The position numbers were made by a program, and so were the translations under genes. The notes beneath the pieces are model-generated. The model saw only the letters and a list, made by a program, of their open reading frames with translations. It was not told the origin of the DNA and searched no databases. Below, one piece after another: positions 59,379-64,000 of a DNA stretch of 64,000 nucleotides. The first letter of the stretch is position 1; each line of letters begins with the position of its first letter. The stretch comes from Bacteroidia bacterium (GTDB lineage: Bacteria; Bacteroidota; Bacteroidia; NS11-12g; UBA955): positions 181,501 to 245,500 of the forward strand of contig JALOAG010000004.1 of the NCBI GenBank assembly GCA_023228875.1, read 5' to 3'.

Positions 59379-60725
59379 TTGAAACATCTTATTAAGAAAC
59401 AATCTTTTATATGGGTCTGCATTTTGCAGACCCTTTTATTTGTATTTACTTCAGGTTGTAAAAAACGCGATGATTTAATTTCGTTGAACACAGGGTCTAT
59501 TGAGCCAACCGACTTGTATTATACAGATACACTTACTGTTTTGAGTTCAACCATTAGGGAAGATTCTATTCCGTCTCGTATGTCAAGTAATCAACAACTT
59601 GCCGGCAAAATGAACGACCCGGTGTTTGGTATCAGTGAGGCTGCTATTTATACGCAAGTACGTTTAGCTACGCTGAACAATTTGATTGAGGCTGTTAATG
59701 GTGCAGATTCCGCATTCATTTTTCTTCCATTTACTTCTACTATTGCAACGTATGGCAACCTCAATTCAACCCAGCAATTTGAGGTGTTTGAATTGGATGC
59801 TGATTTGGACGCAACTAAAACATACTATTCAACTGATAGTGTGTTGTACAAACCAACCTCTATTGGAACTTACTCAGGTATTTATAATTTCTCCGATAGC
59901 GTCATGGTGAAAGATTCTGTTGTTCGTAATGTGCTACCGGGTATTAAAATTTACCTTAGCAATGAGTTTGCCAATAAGTTGATTGATGCAGGTCCAAATA
60001 ATATTAATACACAATCTTCATTTGTTTCTTTTATGAAAGGAGTTTGTATTAAGCCGATTGGTAATCCCGCTGCAGGAGAAGGTGCTGTTGTAGGTTTTAA
60101 TTTTAAAGCGAATGCTGCTCAAATTCATGTCTATTATGACGGGAATAAACATGCTAATTATCTGTTAGATTCTGCTGCCCTTAAGTTTTCTCAATACAAA
60201 TTTTCACAACAACCTGCAGAAATTTCGGTTCAAAAAGGACTTGCTGCCGGGAATTTTGATACTACTTACGTACAGGCATTGACCGGTGCTAAGACTTTTT
60301 TTAGATTTCCGAATCTTTTTTCACTCGCAAATAATGAAAAAATATTCATCCACAAAGCAGAGTTAGTAATTCCTGTTTTTAAAGATTTGGTTACAACAAA
60401 TTATAAAGCTCCAACTCGATTATTATTGAATCAACCGGATGAAAAAACCGGTAGAAATTTACCCTTGATTGACTTAATTACTTCTGAATCAACTTATGGC
60501 GGCATATATGATGAAGCACGGGGGCAATATAAATTCACAATCACAAGACATATTCAAGATGTTTACAGTGCATATTTCAACCATGGAGATGATTTTAATT
60601 TTGGACTCTATTTGACCAATACTATAGACTTGCCAATTACTCCTGCCAGAGTTGTGATTGATGCAAGAAAGGACAATCCGATAGAACAACGCCTTAGATT
60701 AATTATTACCTACTCAAAACTTTAA
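59379..60725 (+). CDS. DUF4270 lipoprotein
   Basis: The 448-aa protein starts at a TTG at 59379; no ATG occurs before the signal peptide (WVCILQTLLFVFTSGCKK, lipobox TSGC). Features of DUF4270 are the early TLTVLSSTIREDSIPS, LAGKMNDPVFGISEAAIYTQ, repeated beta-strand segments with ADSAFIFLPF, VRNVLPGIKIYLS, KAELVIPVF and the end INPIEQRLRLIITYSKL (here DNPIEQRLRLIITYSK). The family is found in Bacteroidota as surface or periplasmic lipoproteins of unknown function. It is 14 bases downstream of the GT5-like gene and 13 before aroF, so it is probably in one operon with both. Confidence 0.85.
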   Translation: MKHLIKKQSFIWVCILQTLLFVFTSGCKKRDDLISLNTGSIEPTDLYYTDTLTVLSSTIREDSIPSRMSSNQQLAGKMNDPVFGISEAAIYTQVRLATLNNLIEAVNGADSAFIFLPFTSTIATYGNLNSTQQFEVFELDADLDATKTYYSTDSVLYKPTSIGTYSGIYNFSDSVMVKDSVVRNVLPGIKIYLSNEFANKLIDAGPNNINTQSSFVSFMKGVCIKPIGNPAAGEGAVVGFNFKANAAQIHVYYDGNKHANYLLDSAALKFSQYKFSQQPAEISVQKGLAAGNFDTTYVQALTGAKTFFRFPNLFSLANNEKIFIHKAELVIPVFKDLVTTNYKAPTRLLLNQPDEKTGRNLPLIDLITSESTYGGIYDEARGQYKFTITRHIQDVYSAYFNHGDDFNFGLYLTNTIDLPITPARVVIDARKDNPIEQRLRLIITYSKL

Positions 60726-60738
60726 TTATCATTCTAAA

Positions 60739-61599
60739 ATGGAAAATAAAAGAAAACCCTATCAACTTGTGAGTTTAGATTGGAAACAAGAACGCACTGT
60801 TTTTAAAGTTAAGAGAGTTGAAATAGGAGGTGATAATTTTAATGTTATAGCCGGTCCATGTGCCGTTGAAAATGAAGAACAAATACATACAATTGCTTCC
60901 TATTTATCAAAGAGAGGCGTTCATTTTTTGCGTGGGGGAGCATATAAGCCCAGAACGTCTCCTTATTCTTTTCAAGGACTCAAAGAGGAGGGGTTGAAAT
61001 ATCTTAAAGAGGCAGCAGATAAGAATCACATGGCTGTCATTACTGAAGTCATGGATACCAACTTGGTTGAGAAAGTATATGAATACACTGATGTTTTTCA
61101 GGTTGGAACACGCAATATGCAGAATTTCCAATTATTAAAAACACTTTCAAAAACCGATAAACCCATCATGTTAAAACGTGGATGGAGTAGTACAATAGAA
61201 GAATGGTTGCTTGCAGCTGAGTATCTTTTATTGGGAGGGAATCCGAACGTTATTTTGTGTGAACGAGGTATTAGAACCTTTGAAAATTCAACAAGAAATA
61301 CCTTAGACTTAAATGCCGTTGCATTGGTAAAGACGCTTTCTCATCTGCCTGTTTTTGTTGACCCAAGCCAAGCAACAGGTCTTCGTACATTAGTACACCC
61401 AATGAGTCTTGCTGCTATGTCAGCGGGTGCAGATGGAATAATGATTGAAGTGCACAATCAGCCTCAAGAAGCGCTTTCTGATGGAGATCAATCTGTTTAT
61501 TTTGACCAATTTGATAAGATATTGGAAGACGTAAATTCTTTGTCAAGCCTTGTTGGTAAACGTCCCGACTTTAGAAAACAGGTCAACATTGAAAATTAA
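60739..61599 (+). CDS. aroF: 3-deoxy-7-phosphoheptulonate (DAHP) synthase, type I beta
   Basis: DAHP synthase joins PEP and erythrose 4-phosphate, the first step to chorismate. The 286-aa protein has the core motifs VIAGPCAVENEEQIHTIA, FLRGGAYKPRTSPYSFQGL, ITEVMDTNLVEKV, VGTRNMQNFQLLK, IMLKRGWSSTIEEWL, CERGIRTFE, FVDPSQATG and AGADGIMIEVHNQPQEALSDG. The short length without an ACT or chorismate-mutase domain suggests the type I beta form, with regulation, if any, in the N-terminal 35 residues. It follows the DUF4270 gene at 13 bases. The gene name differs among genomes; aroF is used in the broad sense. Confidence 0.95.
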   Translation: MENKRKPYQLVSLDWKQERTVFKVKRVEIGGDNFNVIAGPCAVENEEQIHTIASYLSKRGVHFLRGGAYKPRTSPYSFQGLKEEGLKYLKEAADKNHMAVITEVMDTNLVEKVYEYTDVFQVGTRNMQNFQLLKTLSKTDKPIMLKRGWSSTIEEWLLAAEYLLLGGNPNVILCERGIRTFENSTRNTLDLNAVALVKTLSHLPVFVDPSQATGLRTLVHPMSLAAMSAGADGIMIEVHNQPQEALSDGDQSVYFDQFDKILEDVNSLSSLVGKRPDFRKQVNIEN

Positions 61600-61617
61600 A
61601 AATAATTCAAATTTTGA

Positions 61618-61649
61618 TTTGCATTGTTTTTAATGAATATATATCTTCG
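61618..61649 (+). promoter_or_regulatory. Promoter of tRNA-Asp
   Basis: TTTG (61618-61621), a 20-base spacer and TATCTTCG (61642-61649, one mismatch in the TTTG) precede the tRNA by 35 bases. Confidence 0.55.
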
Positions 61650-61684
61650 CGCCCTCTTAAAGAGATAGTTCTCAACAAGATTAA

Positions 61685-61758
61685 GGTCTGGTAGTTCAGC
61701 TGGTTAGAATACGTGCCTGTCACGCACGGGGTCGCGGGTTCGAGTCCCGTCCAGACCG
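61685..61758 (+). tRNA. tRNA-Asp (anticodon GTC)
   Basis: A 74-base cloverleaf: acceptor stem GGTCTGG pairs with CCAGACC, discriminator base G, D-loop with AGCTGGTTA, anticodon loop CTGTCAC with anticodon GTC, and T-arm GCGGGTTCGAGTCCCGT. No CCA is encoded; the bases after the discriminator are CA. It has its own promoter and is directly followed by a terminator, so it is transcribed alone. The aspartyl-tRNA synthetase gene is at 26 kb. Confidence 0.98.
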
Positions 61759-61766
61759 CAAGTGTT

Positions 61767-61805
61767 AAAGCCAATTCGTTGATTTAAACGAGTTGGCTTT
61801 TTTTG
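61767..61805 (+). terminator. Rho-independent terminator of tRNA-Asp
   Basis: A 14-pair stem AAAGCCAATTCGTT / AACGAGTTGGCTTT (one T-G pair) with a 6-base loop and a further T4 tail. It begins 9 bases after the tRNA. Confidence 0.93.
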
Positions 61806-62071
61806 TTTTGAAATAAATGCACATAATCTGCATGCATAAATCTTGCATAACAGATTAGTCTAAAAATTCACTTCTGAATAGAAGCATAAAGAAAGGGTTC
61901 TTCATTACAATTATCTGCCAATATTCCGACTTTGACATTTCTTGAAACTGCTTGTCATAATTGCTCACAAAGGTGTGTCTTGTCCTAAAATAGGTTTATA
62001 CCAAAATGTGTAAATATCAGGATTTAATCTTAACCTGTAAACTTTTTAAGGACAATACAGGTTGCTTAGAT
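61806..62071. other. Gap with two small inverted repeats
   Basis: No gene is visible in these 266 bases. TAATCTG (61824-61830) faces CAGATTA (61851-61857) across 20 bases. AACCTGTA (62032-62039) faces TACAGGTT (62056-62063) across 16 bases, directly beyond the stop of the TM2 gene on the minus strand, but without a T-tract, so it is a doubtful terminator. Confidence 0.4.
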
Positions 62072-62842
62072 TTAATTAACGTATTTGCCGTTCTTGGGCT
62101 TGAGTTCTCCGGTGATTAACATAATACCGTCAATCAACCATCCAATTCCACAGAGTCCACCGGTTAAAAGGTATAATATTCCGATTCCGTAATGACCTAA
62201 ATACATCCTATGTATGCCAAGTGTGCCAACAAAAGCCCAAAGTAAAACAGTAACAAGGAGGCTCCTGTCGTTTGGGTCTTTTTCTCCATTGTGATTACTT
62301 TGTCCAAAAGATACATATCGATCGCTGCTTATGACTGTACTTGTGCCATTAGGATAGTTGATGCGAACAATTGAAGATCTTTGTTTGACAAAGACAGGTC
62401 CGTTTGGTTTGTCACATTCGCGAAATTTGACTTCGTTATCGGATATTTCTAAGACGATGGCATTGATTTGTTCTCCGTTCTTAAAAACAATCACATCACA
62501 ACTGTCTCCATTTGATGCAGTAGTTGCATGAGCTGCAACTGATTTTGTCATTACAATAGTTGAATATGTGGGCGCAAATTCAAAATCCTGTTTGTTTGAA
62601 TATTCTCCCCAAATTGAAGTCTTATTTTGAGAAAAGGGTCGTAATGTAATTGGATTGCTTGTTCTGCGAGATTTGCTTTGCTCTTTGCTACTGTTGTCAT
62701 TTGAGGTAAATATTTTTTCAATATGAAAACCTTTGTTATGGACTCTTTTTTGCAAACTGCACGAAGTATATAAGGTAGAGATAACAGTGAGTACAACGAT
62801 TGTTATAATAACTGTGTTGAGTTTATTGCGTATAATTTTCAT
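62072..62842 (-). CDS. TM2-domain lipoprotein
   Basis: From the ATG at 62842 the product is 256 aa with a lipoprotein-like signal (VIITIVVLTVISTLYTSCSL). A middle region has GDSCDVIVFKNGEQINAIVLEI, NEVKFRECDKPNGPVFVKQR, a small beta domain seen in other Bacteroidota proteins in front of TM2 or at C-termini. The C-terminal TM2 domain has two membrane helices joined by a short turn: LLVTVLLWAFVGTLGIHRMY, LGHYGIGILYLLTGGLCGIG then WLIDGIMLIT. TM2 function is unknown. The TTG at 62860 would add six residues but lies too near the predicted transcription start. Confidence 0.82.
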   Translation of the reverse strand: MKIIRNKLNTVIITIVVLTVISTLYTSCSLQKRVHNKGFHIEKIFTSNDNSSKEQSKSRRTSNPITLRPFSQNKTSIWGEYSNKQDFEFAPTYSTIVMTKSVAAHATTASNGDSCDVIVFKNGEQINAIVLEISDNEVKFRECDKPNGPVFVKQRSSIVRINYPNGTSTVISSDRYVSFGQSNHNGEKDPNDRSLLVTVLLWAFVGTLGIHRMYLGHYGIGILYLLTGGLCGIGWLIDGIMLITGELKPKNGKYVN

Positions 62843-62868
62843 GGTTATGAATTTTCTCAAATGAAAGG

Positions 62869-62897
62869 CAAAAGTATGGTTTCAAAACAAAATACAA
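62869..62897 (-). promoter_or_regulatory. -33/-7 promoter of the TM2 lipoprotein gene
   Basis: On the minus strand, TTG (62897-62895), an 18-base spacer and TACTTTTG (62876-62869) match both boxes, 26 bases before the ATG. Confidence 0.6.
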
Positions 62898-62981
62898 TTC
62901 AGTCATAATATATTTCAAAACCATCATCGTTTGACTCAGTGAATTGTCGAATGTCAGGTAGCTTAATTTTACTTGAATGTG

Positions 62982-62989
62982 TACATTTG
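62982..62989 (+). promoter_or_regulatory. Candidate -7 element for the tryptophanase gene
   Basis: TACATTTG matches TAnnTTTG and ends 25 bases before the ATG at 63015. No -33 TTG is found at standard spacing. There is no room for a TnaC-type leader peptide between this element and the ATG. Confidence 0.45.
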
Positions 62990-63014
62990 CACTTTCAAAT
63001 TATAACAAGCAAAA

Positions 63015-64000
63015 ATGACCAGGATATTTGAACCCTTTAGAATAAAATCAGTAGAACCTATTAAGTTCACAACAAAAACCGACCGCGAAAAGTTTCTTAA
63101 AGAAGCACATAACAATGTGTTTTTAGTTAAAGCAAAAAATGTATTGATAGACCTATTGACCGATAGCGGTACCTCTGCAATGAGTGCGCAGCAATGGGGT
63201 GCAATGATGGTGGGAGATGAATCTTATGCTGGTGCAGAGAGTTATTACCATTTTGAAGCTGCGGTTAAGAATATCATGGGCTTCAAACATATTATTCCAA
63301 CCCACCAAGGACGTGCTGCCGAAAAAATCATTGGCTCCTTAATGGGAGGTAAGGGCAAATCCTTTGTGAGTAACTCATTTTTTGATACAACACGTGGGAA
63401 TATTGAGTTTTCAGGTGCAGAAGCCATAGATTTTTTAACAGCAGAGGGTAAACAACCCTCCTTGATTGCCGATTTCAAAGGGAATATGGACACAGTTGCA
63501 CTCGAACATTATATCCAACAAAGAGGTGCAGAAAATATTCCTTTATGTGTGTTAACGATTACAAATAACTCAGGAGGAGGACAACCTGTTTCTATGCAGA
63601 ATATTAAAGAAACCTCCGCAATTTGTAAAAAGTATGGAATACTTTTCTTTATTGATGCATGTCGTTTTGCAGAAAATGCCTATTTTATCAAAACCCGTGA
63701 GAAGGGATATGAGAACAAGTCAATTTTAGAAATTTGTCAAGAAACTTTCTCTTATGCAGATGGATGTACAATGAGTGCCAAAAAAGATGCCCTTGTGAAT
63801 ATTGGAGGTTTTATTTGTATGAATGATGATAAACTTGCTATGGAAGCTAAGAATTTGCTCATTATCATGGAAGGTTTTCCTACATACGGAGGGCTTGCCG
63901 GAAGAGATTTAGAAGCAATTGCGCAAGGTCTGCATGAAGTGTTAGAAGAGGATTATTTGGAATACCGTATTGGTACTATGAAATATATAGGTGAAAAATT
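63015..64000 (+). CDS. tnaA: Tryptophanase (3' end outside window)
   Basis: Tryptophanase is a PLP enzyme that splits tryptophan into indole, pyruvate and ammonia. The frame from the ATG at 63015 is open to the end of the window (328 codons of roughly 460). Motifs are FEPFRIKSVEPIKFTTK, LLTDSGTSAMSAQQWGAMM, GFKHIIPTHQGRAAEKI, NNSGGGQPVSM, FIDACRFAENAYFI, DGCTMSAKKDALVNIGGF (PLP lysine) and EGFPTYGGLAGRD. The related tyrosine phenol-lyase is the main alternative. The Asp in SFFDTTRGN corresponds to the tryptophanase Asp where tyrosine phenol-lyases have Thr, which favours tryptophanase. The second diagnostic site lies beyond the window. Confidence 0.82.
   Translation, partial: MTRIFEPFRIKSVEPIKFTTKTDREKFLKEAHNNVFLVKAKNVLIDLLTDSGTSAMSAQQWGAMMVGDESYAGAESYYHFEAAVKNIMGFKHIIPTHQGRAAEKIIGSLMGGKGKSFVSNSFFDTTRGNIEFSGAEAIDFLTAEGKQPSLIADFKGNMDTVALEHYIQQRGAENIPLCVLTITNNSGGGQPVSMQNIKETSAICKKYGILFFIDACRFAENAYFIKTREKGYENKSILEICQETFSYADGCTMSAKKDALVNIGGFICMNDDKLAMEAKNLLIIMEGFPTYGGLAGRDLEAIAQGLHEVLEEDYLEYRIGTMKYIGEK

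Noticed and set aside
62860..62860. TTG start for the TM2 lipoprotein
   Set aside because: It lies within a few bases of the predicted transcription start, and the ATG at 62842 directly precedes the signal peptide.
62990..63014. TnaC-type leader peptide before tryptophanase
   Set aside because: Only 25 bases separate the -7 element from the ATG, and no short Trp-containing frame fits.
1..64000. Mobile elements, prophage, integron or CRISPR-Cas
   Set aside because: No integrase, transposase, phage structural gene, cas gene or spaced direct repeats were seen on either strand.

Overview
The window looks like chromosomal DNA from a member of the Bacteroidota. The evidence is two very large secreted proteins with PKD repeats and type IX secretion (T9SS) C-terminal domains, two TonB-dependent receptors with carboxypeptidase-regulatory-like N-termini, an exbB-exbD-exbD cluster, DUF1573 and DUF4270 proteins, a propeller-type LytS/LytTR two-component cluster, and many start regions preceded by the Bacteroidota -7 element TAnnTTTG, some with a -33 TTG/TTTG. 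Base composition is AT-rich throughout. I see no integrase, transposase, phage gene or CRISPR array, so this reads as vertically inherited backbone. I cannot name the genus.

Layout. 1-3.1 kb: end of msrA, recR, and a glycosyltransferase fused to a relic sugar-phosphate transferase. 3.2-10.2 kb: two tandem T9SS cargo proteins, each with six PKD-like repeats. 10.2-13.5 kb: a probable metal module (HYC_CC_PP-type Cys/His protein, secreted HMA protein, TonB-dependent receptor). 13.6-18.0 kb: ftsW facing a minus-strand operon of lipoprotein, EreA-like/beta-barrel fusion, pssA and purS. 18.1-23.1 kb: a four-gene signalling cluster with one degenerate kinase, a LytTR regulator, a 1023-aa propeller kinase and a regulator whose LytTR domain is cut in half. 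23.2-37 kb: DUF1573, DegP, aspS, an AddAB-like helicase-nuclease, a CNNM/CorC protein, an orphan membrane-fusion protein, a phosphoesterase, mdh and radA. 37-39.5 kb: ExbB/ExbD energisation genes.

39.7-47.1 kb: M49 dipeptidyl-peptidase III lipoprotein, GNAT protein, tandem PepSY-like proteins, and a DtxR/MntR-type regulator divergent from a TonB-dependent receptor, with a 22-bp near-palindrome inside the receptor promoter. 47.2-58.4 kb: housekeeping genes (DinB-like, cyclophilin, pdhC, lpxH, methyltransferase, ribH, TPR protein, pdhA, recF, a LUD protein without Fe-S cysteines, panC). 58.5-64 kb: a truncated GT5 glycogen-synthase-like protein, a DUF4270 lipoprotein, DAHP synthase, tRNA-Asp(GTC) with its own promoter and terminator, a TM2 lipoprotein, and the start of a tryptophanase that runs off the window.

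The genes connect in a few visible ways. ExbB/ExbD could energise both TonB receptors. RecF and RecR belong to the same RecFOR gap-repair pathway, and PdhA and PdhC to the same dehydrogenase. LpxH and PssA serve envelope lipid synthesis. No single unmistakable new system is present. The best leads are the remodelled signalling cluster, the predicted DtxR operator, the metal module, and several proteins that kept a fold but lost their catalytic residues.
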